DNA of 64,000 nt from Schistosoma mansoni (GCF_000237925.1 NC_031496.1:21335038-21399037), one strand, 5' to 3'. Positions 1 through 12,366 are shown, numbered from the stretch's first letter. The notes: generated from the letters alone by a model not told the origin. Translations and numbers: made by a program.

Positions 1-51
1 AATCATAATTACTATACAAATATTTGTTTACGTATAATGTTAATTAAGTCA

Positions 52-99
<48 letters not shown>

Positions 100-1681
100 T
101 GATATCTCTAATAATACTTCTTACATGATTTAAATAAATGATTTCATCTATGTAACCATTAATAATCTGGGGCTTATTCATCCTTTAAGATACAAATTCT
201 TCTTCATATGATATTTTCTCAATAGTTATAGAACTGATGAATCAGTGCGTCAATTCACTGCTCGGATATATTTACATCTCAAATTTTAGTTTGTTTCTAT
301 CTCTCCCTCTGACTGGAAAATATAATAGCGATTCAAATGAAAAAATCTACGTTTCTGCCAAGGTGAAATGATGAAACAGTTATAACATAGCGATGAAACT
401 TTTCAGAAATGTGTATTTATTTGATTTTTCAAAAATTCACATCAGGACACTAAAGTGAGATCACTATGATCCACAGGATGATGCTACCATTAGTTAAAAA
501 TTAAAGAAAAAACTTCTAGAAGAATGAGTCTAACGCAGTAAATGTCATCAAGCTGTAGAAAATACAGAATGAATACATTCCCTGCATTACAGACGGTTTT
601 ACATTATCTAATCTGTTCTCTGACAATGGATCATGGTTATCTTGCGTACGCAAATAGGAAATTTGCACATTCCTACACAATTCAGACTAACTGTTAGTGA
701 CTTCTTGAAGTGATGCTATATCTTGATATCACCCGGGTTTCTACCTTTTTCCAGTCTGCTCTTATTCTAGTCAATATGTACAGTGGTGAGTGGTAGCTGC
801 ATATATATAATAAACACCTTGGTCACCTAAATGGTAGAAGGTTTACAGCTTCATCAACCGACTTATCGTCTTAAATTTGTGCTCAGTAGATTTCATCATA
901 CACAAAAATTACCTCAAAAATGTGTTTCACAAGATATTAATGACCTATTCATACCTTTTACTTTAAATGACAGTTATTTACCGATTTGAAGTGATACAAA
1001 GTGAAATATCTCACAGTATACTCTACTTCTGATAGACATGTTTCCTACCATATAGGTCTTTCAAATTTGATGTCAGTTAGAATGGATTCATTGTCTCTTC
1101 AGATATTTTATTGTTCAATAAACCAGAATAGGTCAGATGTGTGTGGAATAGTCAAGACGGTTAATTTCTTCACTCTCTGCAGAGTAAACATAAATTTAGA
1201 ATATATATTAGGCATCACCGTAAATTTCTTTCACATGGATTGTGTTCTGGAAATCCTTTGAATTTATTCAGATCATACCTTCTAAATAGAATATGGTCAC
1301 ATCTGACCTACTCTCCTTTCATCTCTTCACAACCCTCTTTTATTCCATTATCTGTAAACATTTCCTGTGAAAATATACCGTTTTGGATAATATTTCTTAA
1401 AAAAACGGATTGTTTTAAATATCTCTCCATTTACACAACCAATATTTGTTATAACATTGTTTACTCAGAAAATTTATTGACTTTATAGTTTTTGAATACT
1501 TAGACAAAAAAAACTTCGGATACTTTAATGGAGTTCATGGTGCCCATATATATTTAAGTCCTTTTTTGCTAACATGTGTCCTAATAGCTAAAACGGTACT
1601 AGTTACGAACTATTTATGCCTGGATGCAATTCAAATGAGTCTCTTTTTTATATCTAAATGGCTTTTTTTTAAAAAACAAAT
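1..1681. other. AT-rich non-coding DNA, probably intron or 5' flank of the EHD gene
   Basis: I find no exon of the EHD gene here, although its GTPase domain must lie upstream of the exon at 3673. The only clear structure is a TA microsatellite at about 56-97. Short open frames here have neither splice context nor recognisable protein sequence. Confidence 0.5.
56..97. repeat. (TA)n microsatellite
   Basis: About 20 uninterrupted TA units. Similar tracts lie at 2098-2116, 4028-4062 and, interrupted, at 59000-59025. Confidence 0.95.
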
Positions 1682-1695
1682 ATACGTATAATATC

Positions 1696-1840
1696 AGTAT
1701 GGGGATTTGTGGAGATATTAGTATTTTGACAGTTGAATTCGTAAGTCGATCTAAGCTAGACCACCATTAAAAACTGTCCAGTGCTTTCAGGTTTTTAATG
1801 GTGGTCTAGTTCAGATCGCCGCATGAATTTAAGTGTTAAA
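1696..1840. mobile_element. Foldback remnant of the tRNA-head/hammerhead element, with target duplication
   Basis: The motif ATACGTATAATATC occurs at 1682-1695 and again at 1841-1854, directly flanking the insert, so it reads as a 14-bp target site duplication. Inside, arms of about 53 bases (near 1718-1771 and 1788-1840) are inverted copies of each other. They carry the tail sequence (CTAGACCACCAT) of the hammerhead element seen near 43.5 and 52 kb. The centre keeps only a scrap (CCAGTGCTTTCAGG) of the sequence beside the ribozyme cleavage site, so the ribozyme core and tRNA-like head are gone. The left end also keeps the GGGGATTTGTGGA terminus shared with the copy near 43480. Confidence 0.75.
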
Positions 1841-1854
1841 ATACGTATAATATC

Positions 1855-3672
1855 CTTAATTATATAATGAATTTACGGAAAATATTCCGTTTTAGAATGC
1901 ATGATTGTTTGTTTGTTATCAGTAACACTATATATTTCTTGCTGCTATTTTATAAAATCGCTTTATCGTTTTACGTGTCTAGATTTCATTTTGTTTTAAA
2001 TCGTCAAACGTAAGTGCTACTCAAACATACTTCAGATTTTATTTATAAAACCTTAACATTTTTCCTCGTTTCAGCAGGTAACGTCCTAATCTCGTCATAT
2101 ATATATATATATATAGTGTTATAACATCAGGTCGATAAAAATCCCTTAATCATATCTTCCTTTCATCCTTCTCTCCTCTAATTTAATTAGAGCTTTTTTA
2201 AAAGTATTCACGAATGTGAACCTTCTCGTTTAACTATGAGTTGTAAGGGAGGAATTATGATGAGTTTGGCGGCATCATTAATGTAAAATTCTGACAGTTC
2301 CGAAAATGTAAAATGAGGCTCATTATTTTAATATCCATACTTCTGGTGATTCAAAACAACAGGATATTTGTCTCAGGTTATTCAGTGTAGCTTTGATTGA
2401 GATAAATTTCATGTAGTGAACTTCTTAAGTTGATGCTCTTTAAATCCACTCACTCAAACTCATTGATTTGAAACAAAAGATTTCTTTCATGTGTTCATGT
2501 TCTGCCGTCTAATATTTCTTTTTAGTTTGCTTCAGTATTTCTTATTACTTTTCTTCCTTTATGTTATTGAGAACAGTGTTAATTATATTTTATACACTAT
2601 AGAGTGTGAAGTTCTATTCCTCTCAGTTTATTCGGCAATCTACAATCTGTCTTTACACGATGATTACCTAAAAGTTATCAATGATAAATTGTTAATTATC
2701 CAGTAAATATGTACATAATCAATTGTAACTGGTTGTTATTATTATCTTTATCAGTTGGTCATTTCAATTCATTGATTTAGATACAAATTGTTGAACACAG
2801 ATAACGACATATATATACATGTCTGATATTCGGTTGTTTTTATTGTTGATATTTTTAACATTTATCAGGTTGAATTACTATTATTAAAATAATGATTCAG
2901 AGTCAAACATGATAATACATACTTTTCTGACATTAAATACTAATACACATATCTGATACTGATGATTTACAATATCGGCAATACTATACCATTGATTTCA
3001 TTTCTTAAGATAAATTCAAAGAACTATGGACATCTATTTCACTTAAGTTTACCATTTCTCAGTCTTTTCTATAAGTGCAAAATTATCCAGTCATTTGGGT
3101 CGAAATTTCATGATCCATGTTTCCCAACTTCAGTTATCCCATGATTTGACATAATTACTGTCTTTTTTGTAGTTTGCTCGACCTGTGTCATAATATCTGA
3201 TCGATTGAAATAGATTTCTGGTCTGAATTTCCAATCCACAAATTACATTGTAGATCTAGGAAGTTGTCCCATATTGAAAGGAATCCCTATTGACTAATAA
3301 ATTATCATTCAAATAATTAGATACAGATGGCAGTACTAAACACCATTAGAAATACTTCTCTATAATAGTTTATACATTTAGTTTGGCAAACAGGTGCAAG
3401 TTAACACGTTTTTCAATCATTTTCCTCCTAAGAAATCAATAAGTACATGCAAAACTAGTAATTTGTTTTAGTTTTCATTCTATGGAATTATAATAAACAT
3501 TTTGTTTCAGTTAAACTGACTATCATGTTGTTTTTTTATTATTAATGATGGCAGTTATTTGAACTTCCTTTGTTCAAAAAAATACTATTTTAATGCCTGT
3601 TATAGAGTAAACAATTTTATTGAATAGATTTAAATTGACGTTCGTCCTATGTAACGGTTTGTTTTTTAATAG
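1855..3672. other. AT-rich non-coding DNA, probably intron
   Basis: Lies directly before the EHD exon acceptor. It holds a TA tract at 2098-2116 and nothing else I can identify. Confidence 0.45.
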
Positions 3673-3831
3673 GAACGTGATGCAATCGTAGAAACACATG
3701 GTCCAGCTGTTACAGGCGGTGCATTCGATACCTCTGGTACACCTTTCAGTTTTCATGCTGGTGAAGGATTTGAAGAGGGTCGCTTTGAAAAGGAATGGAT
3801 TGTTGATCGTTTTAGAGAACCATGGGATAAA
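3673..3831 (+). CDS. EHD1: EHD exon: linker before the EH domain
   Basis: Open phase 0 between acceptor TTTTTAATAG and donor GTAAGT at 3832. It encodes ERDAIVETHGPAV then GGAFDTSGTPF, matching the helical-domain-to-EH linker of EHD proteins. A 60-codon minus frame over the same bases is an antisense shadow. Confidence 0.85.
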
Positions 3832-4023
3832 GTAAGTGGAAATATAAAATATGCATCAGATTGTAATACGTTTTCTATAAGAGTATCAGTTAGTTGGTAA
3901 TGTACAACGTAGAACCTGACACATATGTGTTGGTTTATGCTCCAATACTAATTTAGCACAATAAGATGCCAAATTAGCATAAATAGTAACAGTACCAGCG
4001 GTAATAACAAAAATCAGGCTTGA

Positions 4024-4065
<42 letters not shown>

Positions 4066-7000
4066 TTCTTACTTGCACAATCGTTTGATTGCAAGCATAA
4101 CACATTTACACCGGTTTGCTGACGTGTTAATCTTCTTATATATACTTAAAAAAATAGAAATTATGATGCTTAAACCAGAATTATTGCGTAATCATATTGA
4201 ATTTGATTCCGGGTTTTGCTGTTATTTTCAAAATAACTAACCCAATGTTGTTGTACATAATTACACTGCTAGTTAATCAAAATAAAATTGAATAAAAATA
4301 TCTACTGGTAATTATTACAAAAGAATTATTAATGCTTTAATAAAGTCAGTAATAATAATATTGTAGTGTGATCTACTTATATCCATATAAGTAGTATATA
4401 GTGATAGTCAGATATAGAATGTATTTTGGCAAAAGACCGATAAGGAGGAAACTGAAATGAAGCGCAATTGGTAGGAAAATACATGAACAATGAAATTAGA
4501 GAAGATGAACTGATATTTACAGAAGGAACAGTGAAGATTGAGACAATTGGTTGTTATTTTGCAAATTAACTGTTTGCTGTATGGTTATCAGAATTTAGTG
4601 AGATAGTCTGTAATGTTTGCTTAAATACATTCGATTGTCCCCAACTAGTGTTTTGTTCACTACAGTATTATTATTATCATAGGATTTACATTCAGCTTTA
4701 GTCCATCACATATCGTCCTAATATCGTACATAAAAAGGAATGATTTCACTGACATTAGTACAAATACTTGTACCCAGTTGTTTATATATATTTTTTAATT
4801 ATTATTAATTCACTAGTTGTACGTATTCAGTTTCTTAACTCAGTTCTTTCTATCTGTAGATAATTATAGCAATGATTTTAAATTGTAAATAAAAAGTTGT
4901 TTATACCATTTAAGGGAAATATGATGTCCAAAAAGAAAGTTTGAAATTTGTATAAGATGAAATACATCCATTTGAAATTCATCATTGAAATAAATTTGAC
5001 AATTAAGTCAACTGTATACTATATATGACATGTTTATTTTTGTTATATAATTGTCAAAACAACAGTGTAATTTAAAGAGGGTAGTTCTATCCTACATTAT
5101 ATCAAATGTACTTATTAGAAGATTGTTTCTTAAGGATTGTTATAATAGCTGTTTGCAAGAAAAAAATATGTATGAATCCTCTTCAGTGATACTAATTTTG
5201 AACTATTTTTAATTCCATATTTCTCATACTGATTGAGCACTACACAGAAATAGAATGTTTTGATAGAATTAAGACAAACAATTCCTGCTCTCTCTATATA
5301 TATCTTTAAATGTAACTTCTTATTACCCATATTTCATGAATACGTTTCGAATCATAGCAGATAGTAACTGAGGCACTAAAATTTCACACCTTGGTGGATT
5401 TTTAAAACAATTATAGGTAACACATTTTGATTACATAATCCTGGGTCATCTACACGACTATAATTTACTCATTTAGTATCAGTATTAGTTGTATTACTTA
5501 GCTGTCCTAATTAAAAGTTAGTGACGTGTAGTTTAAACTGGTAACTTTTAGGAATACCAGTCTATTGCTGTAACCATTAAGCTACTATTCATCATCTAAT
5601 TCTTCTCTTCGTTTGCATATTAATGTATGCATAGATGTGTATTTGATTTAGTACCTTGGTATCCATGACTTTTAAATAACTTCGTTTTCTCTATAAATAT
5701 GTCCATTTAGATGTATTTCAGTTATGTTTCAATTTTATTAAATCAATTATTGTGCTTTAATATCAATTCTTACTAGAAGTGTGTCGAAATTTGCAGCACT
5801 AATTGATTGTCACATACTTAACTGACAATTGTCGACACGCAATTGTTGAATATGAATTTCTCACATTTAAGACAGCATGAAAATTCACAGTATCAAATTT
5901 ATATATGACCCCTATTCAAGATTACCTTTTGAAGTATTGATCTCTTTTGAATTTTGTGGTAATCAATTTGAAATCAATATGACATTCATTTTTACCCTTG
6001 TCACTAGTTGATTTGTATTTATATTCAAAAAGTAAAGTCAGCTGCTCATCATATAGGAAACCTTCGTCTAATACATGTACACAAATAAATAAAAATGTAA
6101 TAAGTTTAGGAAATCCATTGAGATTAATAAATTTCATGGTTCATATCACAAACTAACCTTAAATAAACAACCATTGAAAACCAGGAAACACTAGATAATC
6201 GTTTCGTCCTAGTATAAGGACTTGTCATCTGCGAACACTGCCATTGAGAATCAAAACCAGAACTTCCGGATTGTGCGGCTATTGTTAAATCTTTAGACTT
6301 TGATATAAACCATAAAAATTAACAATCTCCACAAACATCTTATACTGAAAATGACCATGTATGCTCTCTACTAACTAGTTTTTATGGGTAATTCTCGGAG
6401 TTCTAGTGAGAAACTGTAATCAGGGGAGTCTAGCAGTTATCTACCGATTACATTGAAATATGGGTGTGCTACATCATAAAAATATTGCACTGTGACACGA
6501 AGACCAAAGGATGCCGCCGTAGTTGTGTAAAGGTCAAGCTCTCGACATGAGAACATAAGATCCTAAGTTTAATTCCTGGTGATAAGTCCTATGTTAGGAC
6601 AAAACTGCTCTCAAGCGGTGCTTAGTCTCAAATAGTTATCTGATTATGGTCACTTCGTAATACAAACCATTAAAAATGTAACTGTGTTGTGCAAGGACGA
6701 AAATTGAGAATACAACTTATTAGTATAGTAAAATTTTCAAGTTATCAGAATTTTCGAGTTATAATACGGCTATCAATGTTGATAAATATATTTAACTTAG
6801 GTCTGTTCTTTTATGAGTTAAAGATCAATCATTTTTAAAAACTTATCAGTTGAAGCACTTCAATCGTTCCATTTTGCCAAATAACAGTTTTTAATACGTT
6901 TAAATAATTTTAAAATATTGATTGGTACATGATCTGAAGTCTAGAGTAAACATGGGATCCAGTTACATCCGTTAGAACTTAACTCTAACCTTAGGAAATT

Positions 7001-7370
7001 AATAATTTCCATGTTTCAATGAATTGTTTGTATATTGATAAATAATATAAGATAATGTTTATGCATTATTTTCTTTATTCTAAAGGAGTTTCTGAAACTA
7101 AATCCCATGGATGGTAAGATCAGCGGTGAAGCTTCACGTAGTCATATGGTCAAATCCAATTTGCCTTATAGTGCGTTGAAAAATATTTGGATTCTAGGTG
7201 ATATTGATCGTGATGGTTGTCTAGATGCTGATGAATTCGCTTTAGTCTGTTATATAATGAAATTAAAACTAGAAGGCTACGAACTACCACCTACACTTCC
7301 TGCCCATTTAGTACCACCATCCAAAAGAAATTCTGAACAAGCACTTCGTAATGGTTACCATAAAGAATAA
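3673..7370 (+). CDS. EHD1: EH domain-containing protein (EHD family), last two coding exons
   Basis: EHD proteins are dynamin-like ATPases that tubulate and cut endosomal membranes during recycling. Their C-terminal EH domain binds NPF motifs in partners. Two exons are visible, 3673-3831 (53 codons) and 7086-7370 (94 codons plus stop), joined phase 0 through a GTAAGT donor and a TTCTAAAG acceptor. The first encodes the linker that precedes the EH domain, with VTGGAF, HAGEG and EWIVDR matching the EHD GGAF / GEGxE / EWxV pattern. The second encodes the whole EH domain: LNPMDGKISG, then a calcium-type EF-hand loop DIDRDGCLDADE, then the family ending LPxHLVPPSKR. The ATPase domain exons are not in the window or were not found, so the gene is partial at its 5' side. 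Paralogues EHD1-4 cannot be separated from this part. Confidence 0.88.
4028..4062. repeat. (TA)n microsatellite
   Basis: Perfect TA tract inside the EHD intron. Confidence 0.95.
4362..4664 (+). mobile_element. Solo LTR-like repeat, about 303 bp, copy 1
   Basis: Begins TGTAGTGTG and ends TTCACTACA, giving a TG..CA element with 7-base inverted termini. A second copy of almost the same length and sequence sits at 54759-55060 with a clear 4-bp duplication (CTAG); here the flanks (ATAT / GTAT) match only loosely. A more distant relative is at 57591-57873. No internal retroelement genes adjoin it, so I read it as a fossil solo LTR. The retroelement clade cannot be told from the LTR alone. Confidence 0.6.
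6171..6275 (-). mobile_element. Degenerate hammerhead-SINE fragment
   Basis: The order of motifs (GAAAACC, a TTTCGTCCTA block, AGGACTTGTCATC, AACACTG) follows the minus-strand hammerhead element seen intact at 43538-43616, but stems and core are heavily changed. It is an old copy in the EHD intron. Confidence 0.5.
6488..6640 (+). mobile_element. Degenerate tRNA-head/hammerhead SINE, plus orientation
   Basis: A tRNA-like stretch (GTAGTTGTGTAAAGG, then CTAAGTTTAATTCC as a decayed B box) is followed by TCCTATGTTAGGACAAAAC, which corresponds to stem II plus GAAAC of the intact elements. The CTGANGA strand is not recognisable. It is an old, non-functional copy. Confidence 0.45.
7086..7370 (+). 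CDS. EHD1: EHD terminal exon: EH domain
   Basis: Starts after acceptor TTCTAAAG at phase 0, seven codons before the ATG at 7107, so that ATG is internal. It encodes EFLKLNPMDGKISGEASRSH and the EF-hand loop at 7204-7239 (D, D, D, G, L, D, E at the expected spacing). It ends after NGYHKE with TAA at 7368-7370. Confidence 0.9.
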   Translation, partial: EFLKLNPMDGKISGEASRSHMVKSNLPYSALKNIWILGDIDRDGCLDADEFALVCYIMKLKLEGYELPPTLPAHLVPPSKRNSEQALRNGYHKE

Positions 7371-7930
7371 TGCTCGCGGCAGAAGTTTTTATTTATTGAC
7401 TACGAAGAACACACAAACCCCACGACAAAACAGGGACAAAGAACTACCGTCAGCTTACTTTGGCTTTTTTGTCGTCGCCATTAATCATAACATTTGCTTC
7501 CCACTTTTTTTCGAACGGATCATCTAGTCTAAAAATTTTATTATATACAATAACAATTTTACGTTTCAGAACATATTCTTTTCAATTTCAGCATGCCAGT
7601 TAATCTCTACAAACATTTTTGGTAATATTAATATTGCTAACCAAATAGTATTTTTCAATTCTGTATAAAAAGATATAAGAAGGAGGTTATGATCATTTGG
7701 ATCGTTATCATACTCCTTTTGTTTTCCATGTGCCTTTTCAGTTTGTTTGTTCTTGTTTGGATATAATTTTTTTTTGTTTTACAAATCTCATATACAACAG
7801 ATCTCTGATAATCTTTTTCAGTTCTCATCATTAATAATACTAATATTATCCTTATATTATAACTGTTTATGCTGGTTAACAATGTTAATTGGATGTTTGT
7901 TTATTTGAGGGAAAGAGATAGAGGAATAAA
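7371..7930 (+). other. Probable EHD 3' UTR
   Basis: AT-rich sequence after the stop. A canonical AATAAA lies at 7925-7930 and is the first good polyadenylation signal I see. The exact 3' end is inferred. Confidence 0.45.
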
Positions 7931-9520
7931 ATTGGTCAAAACAGCAAATAATTTTTTATTTGTAAAGTGAAAATGCAATACAATAATATAGGTAAGAATA
8001 TACATAGTTATATATCATTATGATTATTTCCCTTTTATTCTGTTCCATGAATATCTATTTAATACATGAAATTGGTGAAAAAGTATAATATCGTAAATTG
8101 TTTCTGATTATAAACCATTGTGTTACGCTAATAATATCTGGTATTGTTTTGTTTTATCCACAAATAATAATTTTCTAACAACGATGAATCCTTACAACTA
8201 TTACTGGTAAGAATGATGGTTACGATTAAATTGTTCTTTCTCCGAAGGGACTAATCAGTATTTGACTTGGTAGTTTCGTTACTTGTTCTCATGCTTTACA
8301 TTGGTTTGATCCTAGACGAAATAATGTAACGGAGAGAGGAAAAATGATCAACACCTACTTACTTATGATTGATGAATTTTTAATCTGGTTGAATTATAAG
8401 CAATTTTATGGTCTCACTTTACTTAAACGCCCCTTAGCGCTGATCATCCTGATTTTTAGTTCAAATTAACTTTTTTTTTCGTTGGTATGATCAGAGGAAA
8501 TTTGTTCTTCTGGGTTTTTTTTAAACGTTTCTATATTTGTTCTTCATTTTGTAATTAGTCAGTGTTCATTATTAAATGGTTTAACATATCTGTATTTGAA
8601 CTCGTTTCTATAAGAATTCATGGTTCGGCTCCACGCATTGTGAGTATAAATAAACCTAAGCTTCAACATTTTACTTCATATTATAATTTGTACTACTGAT
8701 AAAATTCCTAAATGAACGTTCCGATATTGAATTAATTATTTGCTTACCAACTTATTCATTCGCTTATGTATACAGATCCAAAAGTATGCTGTCACTTTAA
8801 CCTCTTCAATATAATTCACAACCATATAATTTTAATTGGATTTTTCTTCCTGTTAATTGAACTTATTCTTTTTTTATTGCTTAGATATATGATAAAATAT
8901 GTACGCGTTTTTTCTGTGAAAAGGAAAATTAAATTTATATCTAATTTTTACCAGGGTGCAGGTTAGTCATCACAGTAATTAACGTCCAACTATTGGGTTC
9001 CAAGTTCAAACTCCACCTTCTTTTTTATTAGTTAGTGAGTATCACACAAAAATCATTGGTCAGAGCTGTTGTATTTCCCGTTTACTCAAATAACACTGAT
9101 TTTTCAGTTCGGCTAAGGTATATACTTACACCAATATGGTCACACAAATGTCCACCAGTCCCCAACCACCAATCAGAACACTAGCAAGCTAGTACAGTAC
9201 CTTATATTATTGTTAAACCCATACATGCAATAAAAGTTCACAACACAGCGGAAATATTGAACTATAATTTGTGAATAATTAGGATTTTTGTGTTACAAAG
9301 TCTCGGTAATAGTTCTATAATTGATGAACGGAAAAATTTATGGCAACAGTTTGTGCGTCAAATGGAAGCTCACAATTAGGACAATAATAAAATACCATAA
9401 ATTAGTTGTTTAATAAACATACAACACCAATATGTGAGCTGATTCACTACAGAAAAGATTTTAAAGTTTGTTTATTTCTATCTACTCACTTATCAATAAA
9501 ATAAGAATAACAACTGTAGG
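7931..9520. other. Intergenic DNA, nothing recognised
   Basis: AT-rich and without a supported gene. Around 8950-9010 a phrase resembling a B box (GGGTTCCAAGTTCAAAC) hints at another tRNA-derived SINE relic, but no head-to-tail structure can be drawn. Confidence 0.35.
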
Positions 9521-10268
9521 TGAATAATTTGGATTAATTTATTTCGTGGTTTCTTGTCAGCTGCTTACAATCTAGAAACAATAGTATCCATCATTTAAAA
9601 AGAATACAAAAGTATACATACTTTGTATGTAAACTCTTAATTACAGGTGGGTCTGATATGTGGATGTAGATTAATTTAAAAAAAACAGTTGTGAAAGAAT
9701 TAAATAGAATTATCCAAATGACTACCGACTCATTCACAGATTAAATATTTGGATGTTCTAAAAGAGAAAACTAAGAAGAGCACGGTCAAAAAATCCTACG
9801 AAATCGTTCATAGTTTATATAATACTTAAAAATGATCATTCCAGTGAAGCTCAAGAAATTCAATTTCCCTGTTTGTTATTTTAAAGAATTTTGAATTGTC
9901 GATATCATGTCCACTGTAAATGACAAGCGCTTATTCTACTGAAAATATTATCCGTTTATTCTTTTGTGGAACATACTCAGAGATCTAGATCCCAACCCAC
10001 CTTTTTGTTTTCTCAATTTATGTACTTTGGCACGTAAGTGTAAACTACTAGGCACAGTAGAGGGTCACATACGTCGGGCACTTACCCATAGTTGACCGCT
10101 GTTATGAGCATTTCGTTTAGCACAAAGAGACCAGCACAGGTGCTGGTAGGTCCTTTTTAGTGCAAAATCAATCCTCGAAGCTGTCTCACCATCCCTGAAT
10201 TCATGTCGTAACGTGACAGACTTTCCCAACCATAGCATAATTTGTTTCCTTTTTTCTAGTCTTGGCAT
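9521..10268 (-). mobile_element. Old Penelope-like element relic (minus)
   Basis: A minus-strand 67-codon frame (10268 to 10065) reads like the connector after the reverse transcriptase of Penelope-like elements (FRDGETAS..ALKRTYQ). Further along the same strand near 10020-10060 is a phrase like FTLTCQST, which matches the CTCQSTYIG start of the GIY-YIG endonuclease in the better copy at 11784-12366. The tail motif near 9541-9565 (inverse of GCTGAC..GAAACCACGAAA) matches the tail of that copy. The relic is broken in many places. Confidence 0.45.
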
Positions 10269-10270
10269 AC

Positions 10271-11158
10271 TTCGTTTTTTCTTGCTGATAACTGTTGACT
10301 TTTAGTTGAAACGCTATTCAACCGTGAAAGTAGATAATCGTCAAAGAATAAATTTGCGGAGTAATTAACCTTAGCCGGACATTTTAAGATTGATATCATA
10401 AACTTTTTATTGTATGCCTAAAGTTATCGAACCAGGTCATCATAAGATAGCTTTAAAAACAAAAATAACTTTGTCAATATTTTGTCTTGTTTACAACAAT
10501 CTACTGAACTCTGTTAGTACTTTGCAATAAATGCTTATTTACATTCACTTCTAAAGAAACTGGTATTTGATACTTTTTGATTATCGCTGGATGTAATGAT
10601 TCACGCCTATGTGGAATGATTATTTCCCTATTTTGTTCAGGGTCGAAATTTTGTGTATGTTTATTTTGTATACGCTAATGACTAGATTTATTTGTTTACT
10701 ATATCAGTATTTTGTCTACATAGCATTGTGCAGAAATATGTACTTTTGAGAAAAAATCCAATACTTATAGAATCTAATTAGATTCATGGCTACGTAATGT
10801 TTAATTTTTTTGAGTGATAAATTGTGTAGATAGTATATTTTAGATTGATCGGGGTTGATCAGTCTTCATCATCATAAGGCGTATGGCTTTAGGTTGTTGC
10901 CTCGCACATCACAGCGAAAGAGTACTGGTTTCTACCAAATATCTTTGCTAAGACCTGGGATAAGACTCGATAGAATAGGTGGGTAATGTTTAATGCTGCG
11001 TCCAGCGTGCAATTGTATCTACCATAGAAAGAAAAATATCACGACAACTAATACTTAGGTATATATCAAAATTGAGTAACTAAAATCAAATTTAATATCA
11101 TTAAGTAAAAGGACACATTTCTTCTAAAGTTTAAATAAAGCCAGAACAAATATTGATG
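10271..11158. other. Intergenic DNA, nothing recognised
   Basis: AT-rich stretch between two Penelope-like relics with no supported feature. Confidence 0.35.
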
Positions 11159-12366
11159 CAGAATAATATGAATTCATTATATTTCGTGGTTTCTCATCAG
11201 CTGCTTACAACCAAATATGTATTAGAATTTTAGCATTGAGATAATAAATAGTGTGGAACAATTGACATAAGTGAATGTAAAGGATTGGAATGACAAAAGG
11301 TTATCAATGATAACTATATATATATAACAGGTCAGAGGTTATTAGGTGTTAGAATCAAGGAAACGTAAAGGATGGGTGGTGTAGTAGAGTGGAGTTCAGA
11401 GATAGATAAAATAAATTGTGTGATAATTTTAGAGGTAATAAAGGAGTCATGGAATTAAAAACAAATAGTATGGGTTACGCAATAATTAAATAGAATTTGA
11501 AAAGTTCACATAATTTAAGAGAATCAAGTGAGCGAAAATGTGTGAGTGAAAGGATGGTTTAGGAATTGGGTAATGGGAGAGGAATATAATACAAAATAAA
11601 TAATAACCAGAAATAAAAACCGGATTACCAGGTAGTGATAAGTTTGTTACTGTCTCATGTTGAATGCATAGATCCGGTTTAAGTTTTTTTATCGCGATCG
11701 CTCCAGCAAGCTGGAGAGCAGTCGTACTTCTTTGTCTGCTAATAATTTTGAAAGCATGAGAGACTTCAATGGTATGCCCGGTGTCAAGTAAATGCCGAGC
11801 TATTGCACTGTTGAGAGCCTTGGTCATTTTTCTTCGGAACATGCTCAGGAATGCGAACATGTACTCTTCTCTCGGTTCTTCCGATGTATGTGCTTTGGCA
11901 CGTACATGTAAATTCGTGAATGCAGTCAGAGCTACTGAGAAAAGAAGACCTGCCGATCTTTGTTTGAGTGAGCAGTTCGTTTCCCACATTGTCGTCAGTT
12001 TCGCTGATGCGTAGGTCACTTTCAACGCGGAATTAATTGTGATTAATAATTGCAGTAATTTCATCTCCTTAAAAGCGTAAGTATAGGAAGCAAGTTTTCT
12101 TTTCCATTCTATCATACTTTACATGAGGGTTGGTGTTTGCATATTTATGGATGAATTCCGCCGGATATGCATTTTCACTTAGTGATTAGAACAATTTCTT
12201 CTTCCAGGCATTCATTTGAACAGATTTTACGTGCGTGGTCAGAAAGGGTTCGTACAATACCCTTTTTGTAACTCATTGGACAGAAATTGTAGTAATTGAG
12301 ATATAATCCACTCCAGGTGTTTTTGCGATGGATGTATCTTTCTAATGTGCCAACTGATTCCAACAT
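11159..12366 (-). mobile_element. Penelope-like retroelement, 3' part with GIY-YIG endonuclease
   Basis: Minus-strand frames encode, in order, the end of the reverse-transcriptase domain (12366 to 12175: LERYIHRKNTWSGLYLNYY, then CPMSYKKGIVRTL), a connector (KVTYASAKLTTMWETNCSL), a GIY-YIG nuclease (11987 to 11784: CIHEFTCTCQSTYIGRTERR, then EHV) and the C-terminal helix region (ALNSAIARHLLDTGHTIEV). Reverse transcriptase followed by GIY-YIG is the hallmark of Penelope-like elements, which copy through target-primed reverse transcription. A purine-rich tail follows to about 11159. The element is 5'-truncated and broken by several lesions. Confidence 0.8.

Noticed and set aside
3574-3756. 60-codon minus frame
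   Set aside because: It is the antisense of the EHD exon at 3673-3831, which has family resemblance and splice sites.
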